The translations under genes and the position numbers were made by a program. Below, in pieces: positions 55,549 to 63,791 of a stretch of DNA of 64,000 bases. The stretch's first letter is position 1. Every line of letters starts with the position of its first letter. Origin of the DNA: KBS50 sp042434095 (GTDB lineage: Bacteria > Actinomycetota > Actinomycetes > Mycobacteriales > Micromonosporaceae); NCBI RefSeq assembly GCF_042434095.1, contig NZ_JBHLUE010000017.1, forward strand, positions 186,001-250,000. Reading direction: 5' to 3'. The notes under the pieces are model-generated. The model searched no databases, was not told the DNA's origin, and worked only from the letters and a program-made list of their open reading frames with translations.

Positions 55549-56403
55549 ATGACCGATCAGGCGGCGCTGTCCGTACGCGGGCTCACCCGGGACTTCCGCG
55601 GCTTCCGGGCCGTGGACGGGGTGGACCTGTCGGTGGCGCCGGGCACCGTCCACGCGCTCGTGGGTCCGAACGGCGCCGGCAAGACCACGCTGTTCAACCT
55701 GCTCACCGGCTTTCTGCGGCCGACCGGGGGCCGGATCGAGCTGGGCGGGCGGGACGTCACCGGGCTGCCGCCGGAGCGGATCGCCCGGCTGGGCGTGGCC
55801 AGGTCGTTCCAGATCACCAGCCTCTTCCCGCAGCTGTCCGGACGCGAGCACGTGGAGCTGGCGTTGGCCAGCGGCAGCGGGCTCGGCTGGCGGTTCTGGC
55901 GCTCGGCCCGGCTGATGCGCCGGTACACCCCCCGGGCCGCCGAGCTGCTCGATCTGGTGGGCCTGGCCGAGGTGGCCGACGTGCCGGCCGAGGCGCTGGC
56001 CTACGGCCGCAAGCGGGCGCTGGAGCTGGCCATCGCGCTGGCCCTCGAACCGACGGTGCTGCTGCTGGACGAGCCGACCGCCGGGATGGGGCTGGAGGAC
56101 GTGGACCGGACGGTCGACCTCATCCAGCGGGTCCGCGAGGGCCGCACGGTGGTCATGGTCGAGCACAACATGAGCGTGGTCGGCCGGCTCGCCGACACGG
56201 TGACCGTGCTGCAGGCCGGCAAGGTGCTGGTCGAGGGGCCGTACGAGCAGGTCCGGGCGGACCAGCGAGTGATCAGCGCCTACCTGGGCGAGCCTCAGCG
56301 CGCCGGGGGAGAGGCGTTAACAGGGGGCCCTTCCTCTACAAAAAGCGATAACAAGGGGCCCTTCCTTGCACCGGAGGAGGCGGCGGATGCTGCGGATCGA
56401 TGA
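55549..56403 (+). CDS. livG: Branched-chain amino-acid ABC transporter ATPase (LivG type)
   Basis: A 284-residue ATPase. Walker A is GPNGAGKT, the LivG-type helical insert is GVARSFQITSLFPQLSG, and Walker B is LLLDEPTAGM with the later VEHNMSVV. The signature region reads LAYGRKRALELA instead of LSGGQ, usual for LivG. The final ~28 residues after YLGEPQRAG come from a 54-bp repeat that replaced or overran the natural stop, giving an extra tail with a rare TTA leucine codon. The stop lies 17 bases inside livF. ATG at 55549 has GGAGGAGGGGAGG ahead. Confidence 0.93.
   Translation: MTDQAALSVRGLTRDFRGFRAVDGVDLSVAPGTVHALVGPNGAGKTTLFNLLTGFLRPTGGRIELGGRDVTGLPPERIARLGVARSFQITSLFPQLSGREHVELALASGSGLGWRFWRSARLMRRYTPRAAELLDLVGLAEVADVPAEALAYGRKRALELAIALALEPTVLLLDEPTAGMGLEDVDRTVDLIQRVREGRTVVMVEHNMSVVGRLADTVTVLQAGKVLVEGPYEQVRADQRVISAYLGEPQRAGGEALTGGPSSTKSDNKGPFLAPEEAADAADR
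56316..56369 (+). repeat. 54-bp dispersed repeat, copy C (inside livG)
   Basis: GTTAACAGGGGGCCC ... AGCGATAA ... GGGGCCCTTCCTTGC; 49 of 54 positions match copy B. It lies in frame within the 3' part of livG and encodes TGGPSSTKSDNKGPFLA. It ends 17 bases before the livF ATG, a distance almost equal to that between copy B and pdxT. Confidence 0.93.
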
Positions 56404-57079
56404 CCTGTGGGCCTGGTACGGGGAGGCGCAGGTGCTGCGCGGGGTCGGGCTGCGCGTCGACGCCGGCGAGGTGGTGACGCTGGTGGGCCGCAACGGCGCC
56501 GGCAAGTCCACCCTGCTGCGCTGTGTGATGGGTCTGCACCCGGGGCAGCGCGGCACGGTGGAGCTCGAGGGCCGGGACCTGGGGCGGCTGCCGGCGCACC
56601 GCCGGGCCCGGCTGGGCCTCGGCTGGGTGCCGGACGACCGGGGCAGCTACGCCAGCCTGTCGGTGGCCGAACAGCTCACCCTGCCGCCCGCGGTCGGGCC
56701 GCAGCCGTGGCCGCTGGAGCGGGTGTACGACGCCTTCCCGATCCTGTACGAGCGGCGCGCCGCCCCGGCCACCACGCTCTCCGGCGGCGAGCAGCAGATG
56801 CTGGCGCTGGCCCGGGTGCTCCGGATGGGCGCCCGGCTGCTGCTCTGCGACGAACCCACCGAGGGGCTGTCCCCGCTGCTGGTGCAGCGGGTCGGCGAGA
56901 TCCTCGGCGAGGCCAAGCGGCACGGGGTGACCGTGCTGCTGGTCGAGCAGAACCTGCACTTCGCCACGAGCGTCGCCGACCGGCACTACCTGCTGGCGCA
57001 GGGCAGCGTCGTCGAGTCGATGGACAACTCCGAGGTCCGCTCGCGGGAGGGCGAGCTGCTGTCGTACCTCGGAATTTGA
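56387..57079 (+). CDS. livF: Branched-chain amino-acid ABC transporter ATPase (LivF type)
   Basis: A 230-residue ATPase with Walker A GRNGAGKS, signature LSGGEQQML, Walker B LLLCDEPTEGL and VLLVEQNLHFA. The short, LivF-type layout begins LRIDDLWAWYGEAQVLRGV. ATG at 56387 is supported by GGAGGAGG; earlier in-frame starts fall in the repeat. It overlaps the extended end of livG. With LivG it powers the LivHM permease. Confidence 0.95.
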   Translation: MLRIDDLWAWYGEAQVLRGVGLRVDAGEVVTLVGRNGAGKSTLLRCVMGLHPGQRGTVELEGRDLGRLPAHRRARLGLGWVPDDRGSYASLSVAEQLTLPPAVGPQPWPLERVYDAFPILYERRAAPATTLSGGEQQMLALARVLRMGARLLLCDEPTEGLSPLLVQRVGEILGEAKRHGVTVLLVEQNLHFATSVADRHYLLAQGSVVESMDNSEVRSREGELLSYLGI

Positions 57080-57135
57080 ACGATCCGATCGCAACCGCGA
57101 GCCGCGCGCCGAGCGCGGACCTGGAGGGATGACAG

Positions 57136-58389
57136 ATGCGCGCAACCGCAACGCTTGCGGTGGTGTCCGCCACGGCACTGCTGGTCGCCGGCTGTGGCGG
57201 CGGCGGGCCGAAGGGCTCGGGGGACAGCAAGCTGACCGACGACAAGATCGTGCTCGGCGTGCTGAACGACCAGTCCGGCGCGTACGCCGAGCTGTCGGGG
57301 AAGAACTCGGTGAAGGCCGTGGAGATGGCCATCGCCGACTTCAAGGCCAAGTACGGCGACAAGGCCATCACCAAGAACATCACGGTGGAGAGCGCGGACC
57401 ACCAGAACAAGCCGGACGTGGCCAACAGCAAGGCCGCGGAGATGTACGACCGCAAGGGCGTGGACGCGATCCTCGACGTGCCCACCTCGTCGGCCGCGCT
57501 CAAGGTGGCCGACGTGGCCAAGCAGAAGAAGAAGCTGTATTTCAACATCTCCGGCGCCACCACCGACCTGACCGGCAAGGCGTGCAACAAATACACGTTC
57601 CACTACGCGTACGACACGTACATGCTGGCCAACGGCACCGGCCGGACCACCACCGAGCAGGGCGGCAAGAGCTGGTACCTGCTCTACCCGAACTACGCCT
57701 TCGGGCAGGACATGGCCAAGAGCTTCACCGCGGCCATCAAGCAGGCCGGCGGCACGGTGGTGGGCCAGGACGGCGCGCCGTTCCCGAACGAGTCCGGCGA
57801 CTACTCGACGTACCTGCTCAAGGCCCCGACCATCAAGCCGAAGCCGACCGTGCTGGGCACCATGCAGGCCGGCGCCGAGCTGGTCAACGTGGTCAAGCAG
57901 TACAACGAGTTCAAGCTGCGGGAGAAGGGGATCGGGCTGGCGGTCGGGCTGATGTTCCTCACCGACATCCACTCGCTCACCCCGGCCGCCCTGGAGGGCA
58001 CGACCTACACCGACGCCTGGTACTGGAACTTCGACGCGCAGAACCGGGCCTGGGCCGACAAGTTCCAGCAGCAGACCGGGACCCGGCCGACGTTCGCGCA
58101 CGCGGCCAACTACTCGGCCGCCATGCAGTACCTGGAGGCGGTGCAAGCGGCCGGCACCGACGACGCGGACGCGGTGGTCAAGCAGCTGGAGGGCAAGTCC
58201 ATCGAGGACGTCTTCCTGCGGCACGGCAAGATCCGCGCCGAGGACCACCGGGTGATCCACGACGCGTACCTGGCCCAGGTCAAGCCGGCCGCCGAGGTCA
58301 AGGAGCCGTGGGACTACGTGAAGATCCTCAAGACCATCCCGGCCGACCAGGCGTTCCGGGCGCCGAGCAGTGAGTGCACGATGTCATGA
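57136..58389 (+). CDS. ABC transporter substrate-binding lipoprotein (LivK type)
   Basis: A 417-residue solute receptor. Lipobox LLVAGC near residue 19 anchors it to the outer face of the membrane. A Gly/Ser linker is followed by the periplasmic-binding fold type I: IVLGVLNDQSGAYAELSGKN, VESADHQNKPDVANSKAAEMYDR, YDTYMLANGTG. Family includes receptors for branched-chain amino acids, amides, urea and aromatic acids. Ligand is not certain. ATG at 57136 with GGAGG ahead; the stop overlaps livH (ATGA). Confidence 0.93.
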   Translation: MRATATLAVVSATALLVAGCGGGGPKGSGDSKLTDDKIVLGVLNDQSGAYAELSGKNSVKAVEMAIADFKAKYGDKAITKNITVESADHQNKPDVANSKAAEMYDRKGVDAILDVPTSSAALKVADVAKQKKKLYFNISGATTDLTGKACNKYTFHYAYDTYMLANGTGRTTTEQGGKSWYLLYPNYAFGQDMAKSFTAAIKQAGGTVVGQDGAPFPNESGDYSTYLLKAPTIKPKPTVLGTMQAGAELVNVVKQYNEFKLREKGIGLAVGLMFLTDIHSLTPAALEGTTYTDAWYWNFDAQNRAWADKFQQQTGTRPTFAHAANYSAAMQYLEAVQAAGTDDADAVVKQLEGKSIEDVFLRHGKIRAEDHRVIHDAYLAQVKPAAEVKEPWDYVKILKTIPADQAFRAPSSECTMS

Positions 58390-59267
58390 CCGGGTTCCTG
58401 CAGAACACGTTCAACGGGTTGGTGAGCGGGGCGTTCTACGCCCTGCTCGCCCTCGGGCTGGCGGTCATCTTCGGGATGCTGCGGGTGGTCAACTTCGCGC
58501 ACGGCGCGTTCTACATGCTCGGCGCGTTCGGCGCGTACGTGCTGCTGACCGAGGCGGGCGTGCCGTTCTGGTGGGCGCTGGTCATCGTGCCGGTTGTGCT
58601 GGGCGTGCTCGGGATGGCGCTGGAGCGGGCGTTCATCCACCGGCTCACCCGGCTGGACCCGCTCTACAACTTCCTGCTGACCTTCGGCCTCACGCTCATC
58701 CTGCAGGACGCGGTGAAGTCGCGGTACGGAGTGCAGTCCAGCCCGTACCCGATGCCGCGCGAGCTGGCCGGGTCGGTCGACCTGGGGCTGTTCGACTTCC
58801 CGGCGTACCGGGTCTTCATCCTGGCCTTCGCGGTCGTGGCCTGCGTGGCCGTGTGGTGGCTGCTCGGGCACACCCGGGTCGGCATGGTGATCCGGGCCGC
58901 CACCGAGCGGCCCGAGCTGACCCGGGCGTTCGGGATCAACGTCGGTCGTTGGGTGACGCCGGTGTTCGGGGTGGGCATCGCGCTGGCCGGCCTGGCCGGC
59001 GTGCTGGCCGCGCCGATGCGCGCGGTCAACCCGTTGATGGGCGCCGACCTGATCATCGTGGTCTTCGCGGTCGTGGTGATCGGCGGGCTGGGCTCGATCT
59101 TCGGCTCGGTGGCGGTGGGCTTCGCCATCGGCCTGGTGCAGTCCTGGACCCTGGTCTACCTGTCCGACTATCCGGTGATCGGGCAGACCGTGGTCTTCCT
59201 GGTGATGGCCGCCGTGCTGCTGTGGCGGCCGGCCGGCCTGTTCGGCCGCGAGGAGGCGCCGGCATGA
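58386..59267 (+). CDS. livH: Branched-chain amino-acid ABC transporter permease (LivH type)
   Basis: A 293-residue permease with about eight helices. LVSGAFYALLALGLAVIFGMLRVVNFAHGAFYMLGAF is typical of LivH, and the cytoplasmic loop has RAATERPELTRAFGINVGR, the coupling EAA-like region. ATG at 58386 overlaps the receptor stop; its stop overlaps livM (ATGA). It forms one half of the translocation pore. Confidence 0.96.
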   Translation: MTGFLQNTFNGLVSGAFYALLALGLAVIFGMLRVVNFAHGAFYMLGAFGAYVLLTEAGVPFWWALVIVPVVLGVLGMALERAFIHRLTRLDPLYNFLLTFGLTLILQDAVKSRYGVQSSPYPMPRELAGSVDLGLFDFPAYRVFILAFAVVACVAVWWLLGHTRVGMVIRAATERPELTRAFGINVGRWVTPVFGVGIALAGLAGVLAAPMRAVNPLMGADLIIVVFAVVVIGGLGSIFGSVAVGFAIGLVQSWTLVYLSDYPVIGQTVVFLVMAAVLLWRPAGLFGREEAPA

Positions 59268-60478
59268 CGCAGGCATCCACCGCATCATCGTTCCCGACCG
59301 ACCCGACCGACCCGACCGACCCGACCGGCCCGGCCGCCGGGTCCGCCGGCGGCTCCGGCCCGGCCGCGCCGATCCCCGGCTCCGCGCCGGCCGGTTCCGT
59401 CCCGGCCGCCGGCTCCGCGTCAGCCGCCGGATCCGCGTCGGCCGCCGGGTCCGTGTCGGCCGCCGGGTCCGCTGCCGGTTCCGGCCCGGGCGGTGGTACG
59501 GGCCGGCCGTCGTCGGCCCTGATCGCCGCCGCGGCCGCGCCGCCCTGGCTCCGGTACGTGCTGCTGGCGGTCGGCCTGGTGGTGCTGCTGTGGCTGCCGA
59601 ACGGGCTCTATCCGGCGGTGGCCGTGGACATCCTCTGCTGGGGGCTGTTCGCGGTGGCCGTCGATTTGCTGCTCGGCTTCACCGGGTTGATGTCGTTCGG
59701 CCACGCCGCCTTCTGGGGCGGCTCGGCGTACGTCACCGGGCTGGTGGCCGTACACCTCGGGTTGCCCTTCCCGGCGGCGGTGCTGGCCGGCGCCCTGGCC
59801 GCGGCGCTGCTGGCGGTGCCGATCGGCTATCTCGCGGTCAAGCGGACCGGCATCTACTTCGCGATGGTGACGCTGGCCTTCGCCCAGATGGTGTACGCGA
59901 TCGCCAACGTCTGGCGCGGGGTGACCGGCGGCGAGAACGGGCTGCAGAGCATCCCGCGCGAGCTGGGCGGGCTGGACCTGTCGGACGAATACTACTTCTA
60001 CTACGCGGCGCTGCCGATCGTGCTCATCGGGCTGTTCCTGGCCTGGCGGGTGGTGCATTCGCCGTTCGGTCGGGTGCTGGTGGGGATCCGGGACAACCCC
60101 GCCCGGGCCCGCGCGCTCGGCTACCCGGTGCACCGCTACAAGCTCATCGCGTTCGTGCTGTCGGCGTTCCTGGCCGGGCTGGGCGGGGGCCTGTTCGCGG
60201 TCGGGCACCAGTTCGTCTCGCTGGACGTGCTGCACTGGACCACCTCAGGCCAGGCCGTGATCATGGTGGTGCTCGGCGGCATCGGCACGCTCTGGGGCGG
60301 CGTGCTCGGCGCGGCCATCCTGGTCCGGTTGTCGGACTGGCTGTCGTTCTCCGGCTTCGAGGAGATCGGGCTGGTCACCGGCGGCATCTTCGTGCTGGTG
60401 GTGCTGCTGTTCCGGCGCGGCCTCTGGGGCACCGTGGCCCTGCTCGCCCGCCGCTGGCTGTCCCGCCGCGCCGGCTGA
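59264..60478 (+). CDS. livM: Branched-chain amino-acid ABC transporter permease (LivM type) with repetitive N terminus
   Basis: A 404-residue permease. The first ~85 residues are low-complexity: (DPT)n followed by repeated SAAGSA units. Such an extension is absent from ordinary ~320-residue LivM. Then ~9 helices with TGLMSFGHAAFWGGSAYVTG, KRTGIYFAMVTLAFAQM and the coupling loop RVLVGIRDNPARARALGYPVHRYK. Start at 59264 overlaps the livH stop. The N-terminal extension could be non-functional expansion or a cytoplasmic tether. Confidence 0.94.
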   Translation: MTQASTASSFPTDPTDPTDPTGPAAGSAGGSGPAAPIPGSAPAGSVPAAGSASAAGSASAAGSVSAAGSAAGSGPGGGTGRPSSALIAAAAAPPWLRYVLLAVGLVVLLWLPNGLYPAVAVDILCWGLFAVAVDLLLGFTGLMSFGHAAFWGGSAYVTGLVAVHLGLPFPAAVLAGALAAALLAVPIGYLAVKRTGIYFAMVTLAFAQMVYAIANVWRGVTGGENGLQSIPRELGGLDLSDEYYFYYAALPIVLIGLFLAWRVVHSPFGRVLVGIRDNPARARALGYPVHRYKLIAFVLSAFLAGLGGGLFAVGHQFVSLDVLHWTTSGQAVIMVVLGGIGTLWGGVLGAAILVRLSDWLSFSGFEEIGLVTGGIFVLVVLLFRRGLWGTVALLARRWLSRRAG

Positions 60479-60491
60479 TCCTGCTGGCCGC

Positions 60492-60541
60492 AGATCTTGG
60501 AATTTTGGTGCCCTGGAGGGGGCACCAAAATTCCAAGATCT
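60492..60541. repeat. Perfect 22-bp palindromic element between convergent genes
   Basis: The left arm AGATCTTGGAATTTTGGTGC.. (22 bases, 60492-60513) and its exact complement (60520-60541) surround the loop TGGAGG. It is A+T-richer than its surroundings. It lies 14 bases after livM and 17 bases before the stop of the ABC permease gene on the other strand. It can act as a bidirectional terminator and looks like a member of a dispersed repeat family. Confidence 0.8.
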
Positions 60542-60557
60542 CCCCCGTGCGTGCCCG

Positions 60558-61559
60558 TCAGGAGATGCGGCGGCGGACGCGGTGGACGGCGTACCACAGG
60601 AGCAGGGCGGCGAGCGCCACGTAGATCCCCGTCTCGATCCACTGGAACGTCCAGAACCGCCCGACGGGCTGCACCAGCCACTGGTTGTACGCGCCCGCAC
60701 CGAACTCGCGCAGGCACCGTCCCTCGCCCGGCGGGCAGCCGACCTGCCCGTCGCCCACCAGCAGGGTGCCGTCGGCCCGGTGCACGCCCATGCTGACGAT
60801 CCAGTCGCCGTGCAGCCGGTTGAGTTCCCGGGGCTCGGTGATCAGCTCGGTGATCCGTCGCGCCGGTAGGAACCGCGGCCGGGCCAGCGCGGCGATCCCG
60901 ACCCGGACCACGAGGAACGTCACCAGGGTGGCGGCCATGGCCGGCAGCCCCTTGCGCCAGAGCGCGCCGGCGGCCGTGCCGAGGGCCACCGCGAACAGCG
61001 TGTAGGCCGCCGGCACGATGCCGCGCTGGTCGAAGAAGAGGTAGTTGAAGCCCCGTCCGGTCGCCCGGGCCAGCGGGTCGATCCACCAGGTGGAGAGCGC
61101 GGCGAACGCGCCGGCGAGGGCCAGCGTGACCGCTCCGACCAGGCCGAACTTCACCAGCGCCCACCGCCGCCGGGTGATCCCCTGGGTCCAGACCAGCCGG
61201 TGGGTGCCCTGCTCCACCTCCCGGGCCACCAGGGGCGCCCCGAAGAACAGTCCAACGAACAGCGGCAGCATCGTGAACAGGATCGCCAGCACGCCGGTGA
61301 CGGTCTCGTACCGGTCGGAGAGCTGGCGCGCGAGCCCGACGCAGTTCGCCACCGTGTAGTCGCCCTGCGTGCCCGGCGGCGGAGCGGTGACGCCGATCTC
61401 GGCGCCGGTGACCTTCGGCAGGCAGCTCGGCAGGCCGGCGTCGGCGAAGGCGTGCCGCATGCGCAGCCCGGTCACCACCATGACGGCCGCCACGGCCGCG
61501 AAGCAGAGCAGGGCGACCAGGAACTGGACCCGGTGCTGCCGCCAGGCCAGCCAGATCAT
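60558..61559 (-). CDS. ABC-2 type transporter permease
   Basis: A 333-residue membrane protein with six or more helices. Near residues 7-31 (RVQFLVALLCFAAVAAVMVV) is helix 1, then a large extracytoplasmic loop, VLAILFTMLPLFVGLFFGAPLVARE, and the motif EQGTHRLVWTQGITRRRWALVKF common in ABC-2 transporters beside YtrA regulators. The ATG at 61559 overlaps the ATPase stop (ATGA). Forms an exporter or bacitracin/lipid-related efflux system with the ATPase. Confidence 0.88.
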   Translation of the reverse strand: MIWLAWRQHRVQFLVALLCFAAVAAVMVVTGLRMRHAFADAGLPSCLPKVTGAEIGVTAPPPGTQGDYTVANCVGLARQLSDRYETVTGVLAILFTMLPLFVGLFFGAPLVAREVEQGTHRLVWTQGITRRRWALVKFGLVGAVTLALAGAFAALSTWWIDPLARATGRGFNYLFFDQRGIVPAAYTLFAVALGTAAGALWRKGLPAMAATLVTFLVVRVGIAALARPRFLPARRITELITEPRELNRLHGDWIVSMGVHRADGTLLVGDGQVGCPPGEGRCLREFGAGAYNQWLVQPVGRFWTFQWIETGIYVALAALLLWYAVHRVRRRIS

Positions 61560-62458
61560 CGGGCCACCTCCAGCCCGTTGCGGCCCGGACCGGGCAGGGC
61601 GCCCACGGACGGATCGGCCAGGTAGGCGAGCACGAGATCCTCCAGCGTGACGTCGCTGACCGTCCACGCCGGATCGGCGACCGGCCGGTCGGTGCGGACC
61701 AGCAGCGTGGTCTGCCGGTCGGTGTGGCTCTCCCGGACCACCGTGCCCACGTCGAGGCCGGCGAGGTCGGCGCGGCGCGGCCCGACCAGCAGGCGGTGCT
61801 CGGCCAGCAGCGCGTCCACGTCGCCGAGCACCTGCACCCGCGCGGCCTGCAGCACGATCAGGTAGTCGCAGACCCGTTCCAGGTCGCCCAGCAGGTGCGA
61901 GGAGAGCAGTACGGTGCTGCCGTGCTCGGCCACCGCGCCCATCAGCGCCTGCATGAACTCGCGCCGGGCCAGCGGGTCGAGGCTGGCCACCGGCTCGTCC
62001 AGCAGCAGCAGCTCGGGCCGCTTGGCCAGGGCGAGGGCCAGCGCCACCTGGGCCCGCTGGCCGCCGGACAGCTTGCCGACGCGGCGGTCGAGCGGGATCC
62101 GGAGCTGCCCGAGCCGCTCCCGCGCCAGCTCGGCGTCCCAGCTCCGGTTGAGCCTGCCGCCCATCGTGATCAGGTCCGTGGCCGTGAAGTCGCGGTACAA
62201 CGGGGTGTCCTGGGCCACGAACCCGACCCGGGACAGCAGGTCCGGGTCGTCGCCGGGGGAGCGGCCGAGCACCCGTACCGTCCCCGCGTCCGGCCGGAGC
62301 AGCCCCACCGCGAGGTGCAACAGGGTGGTCTTGCCGGCGCCGTTCGGCCCCACCAGCGCGGCCACCCGGCCGGCCGGCACGGTGAGCGAGCAGTCCCGCA
62401 GCGCCCAGTCCCGGCCGTACCGCTTGCCCAGGCCGGTTGTTTCGAGTGCGGTGGTCAC
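61556..62458 (-). CDS. ABC transporter ATPase (YtrB-like)
   Basis: A 300-residue ATPase. Walker A GPNGAGKTT, Q-loop VAQDTPL, signature LSGGQRAQ, Walker B LLLLDEPVASLD and the switch LSSHLL. The C-terminal ~80 residues are the domain following many exporter ATPases. GTG at 62458 is preceded by GGAGGG and overlaps the GntR stop (GTGA). Operon of regulator-ATPase-permease is the ytr layout known for cell-wall stress. Confidence 0.93.
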   Translation of the reverse strand: MTTALETTGLGKRYGRDWALRDCSLTVPAGRVAALVGPNGAGKTTLLHLAVGLLRPDAGTVRVLGRSPGDDPDLLSRVGFVAQDTPLYRDFTATDLITMGGRLNRSWDAELARERLGQLRIPLDRRVGKLSGGQRAQVALALALAKRPELLLLDEPVASLDPLARREFMQALMGAVAEHGSTVLLSSHLLGDLERVCDYLIVLQAARVQVLGDVDALLAEHRLLVGPRRADLAGLDVGTVVRESHTDRQTTLLVRTDRPVADPAWTVSDVTLEDLVLAYLADPSVGALPGPGRNGLEVAR

Positions 62459-62862
62459 GCTATTCCCTCCTGAAATCGACCGCCGTGGAACGTCGTACGC
62501 AGCGTGGTCTCGACCAGCGCGACCACGTCCTCCTCGCTGAGTCCGGCAGTGTGCGCGCGGCGCAGCCACGCCTCCAGGTCGCGGCGCAGGTGCTTCTGCG
62601 CCGCGAGCGAGGGGCCGGCCAGCGAGCGCCGGACGAAGGTGCCGACCCCGGGTCGGCCTTCGACCAGACCCTCGATCTCCAGCTGCCGGTACGCCTTGAG
62701 CACCGTGTTCGGGTTGATGGCCAGCGACTCGGCGACGTCCCGCACCTTGGGCAGCTGGTCGCCGGACTCGGCGAGCCCGGTGCGCAGCGCCTGCTTGACC
62801 TGCTGCACGAGCTGCAGGTAGGTGGCCGCCTTGGAGTGCCCGTCCAGATGGAATTCGATCAA
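62455..62862 (-). CDS. GntR-family regulator, YtrA subfamily
   Basis: A 135-residue regulator: N-terminal winged helix (TYLQLVQQVKQALRTGLAESGDQLPKVRDVAESLAINPNTVLKAYRQLEIEGLVEGRPGVGTFV) and the short YtrA C-terminal helix pair. YtrA-type repressors control ABC transporters encoded downstream, here co-transcribed. The start is a TTG at 62862 with GGGAG eight bases ahead. Upstream is the palindrome ACTAC-G-GTAGT, the probable autoregulatory site. Confidence 0.92.
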   Translation of the reverse strand: MIEFHLDGHSKAATYLQLVQQVKQALRTGLAESGDQLPKVRDVAESLAINPNTVLKAYRQLEIEGLVEGRPGVGTFVRRSLAGPSLAAQKHLRRDLEAWLRRAHTAGLSEEDVVALVETTLRTTFHGGRFQEGIA

Positions 62863-62888
62863 GGATCGAGCTCCCGTCCTGTCGTCTT

Positions 62889-62903
62889 TAACTACGGTAG
62901 TAA
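62889..62903. promoter_or_regulatory. GntR/YtrA operator candidate
   Basis: ACTAC-G-GTAGT at 62891-62901, extended to TAACTACGGTAGTAA over 15 bases with one mismatch. It lies 27 bases upstream of the TTG start. YtrA-family operators contain TACTA/TAGTA-type half-sites. Confidence 0.65.
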
Positions 62904-63013
62904 GACAATAGCTTTATGGGGCTGGGTGGTCAATCCGCCCGGGCCGCATCCGGGCCGGGTCCGCCGGACGAATCCTCTGCGACACCGACCGTCCGACGGC
63001 GGGAGAGCGGAGA

Positions 63014-63730
63014 GTGCGGACCGAGTGGCCGGCGATGGTCGGCGACGAGCCGGACCGGGAGCGGCTGTGGGCCGCGGCCGAGGATCTGGACAGCTACCGG
63101 GTGGCCGAGCTGATCGGCGCGGCCGTGGCCCGGTGGGGCGCGCCGGCGGTCTGGGAGCGGCTCTGCCGGCCGCTGCTGACCGGCGTCCCGGACGGCGGCG
63201 CCGAGTCGGTCGCCGTGGAACACGCCCTCTCCGAGGGGGTGCGGGCCGGCTTCGACCGGGTGGCCCGGGGGGATCCGGACCGCGGCGCCGGCGGCCTGCC
63301 GTCGCAGGGGATCCTGCTGACCGCCGCCGAGCACGAGGGGCACACCCTGGCCCTGCACGCGCTGGCGGCCGCGCTGCGCGAGCGCGGCCACGGCAACCTC
63401 TTGCTGGGCGCGCAGCTGCCGTGGACGGCGCTCGCCGACGCCGTCCGGCGGGTCCGGCCGCACACCGTGGTCGTCTGGTCGCACGGCCGCCACGCCGGCG
63501 CCACCCGCCAGCTCGGGAGCCTGGCCGGAGCGTACCGGTGGGCGCGGGTGTTCGGCGCGGGCCCGGGGTGGCCGACGAGCGTCCCCGCCCCCGCGGGCCG
63601 GCTCCGGTCGCTGGCCGCCGCCCTCGCGGCGTGCCGGCCGCCGGGGGCGGAGGCCGGGTCCGGTGGCGGATCATGCGACGAGGATCACATTCGATACGAG
63701 ACGGTTCCGTATCGCCAAGCGGAACCGTAG
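63014..63730 (+). CDS. Stand-alone B12-binding domain protein (CarH-like C-terminal part)
   Basis: A 238-residue protein that resembles the cobalamin-binding half of CarH/LitR regulators. Residues ~18-85 form the four-helix cap (YRVAELIGAAVARWG, VWERLCRPLL, AVEHALSEGVRAGF). Then the Rossmann-like B12 domain starts ILLTAAEHEGHTLALHALAAAL, with EGHTLA in the position of the E-x-H-x-x-G cobalt-ligand motif. The MerR DNA-binding domain is missing. The last ~35 residues are Gly/Ser-rich. GTG at 63014 follows GGGAGAGCGGAGA. It precedes an MFS gene and may be a light or B12 sensor for it. Confidence 0.75.
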   Translation: MRTEWPAMVGDEPDRERLWAAAEDLDSYRVAELIGAAVARWGAPAVWERLCRPLLTGVPDGGAESVAVEHALSEGVRAGFDRVARGDPDRGAGGLPSQGILLTAAEHEGHTLALHALAAALRERGHGNLLLGAQLPWTALADAVRRVRPHTVVVWSHGRHAGATRQLGSLAGAYRWARVFGAGPGWPTSVPAPAGRLRSLAAALAACRPPGAEAGSGGGSCDEDHIRYETVPYRQAEP

Positions 63731-63765
63731 GCTCCCTCACGTTACGAGTCACAGCCGTATCGAAT
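63689..63765. promoter_or_regulatory. ATTCGATACG inverted repeats before MFS gene
   Basis: ATTCGATACG at 63689-63698 is the exact complement of CGTATCGAAT at 63756-63765. A third CGTATCG lies at 63708-63714, opposite the first over a 9-base gap. A 9-bp stem ACGGTTCCG/CGGAACCGT at 63701-63728 overlaps the stop of the B12 protein. Together they look like operator sites or a terminator for the downstream gene. Confidence 0.55.
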
Positions 63766-63791
63766 CTACGGCTATTTTGGGGGGAGCGGTC

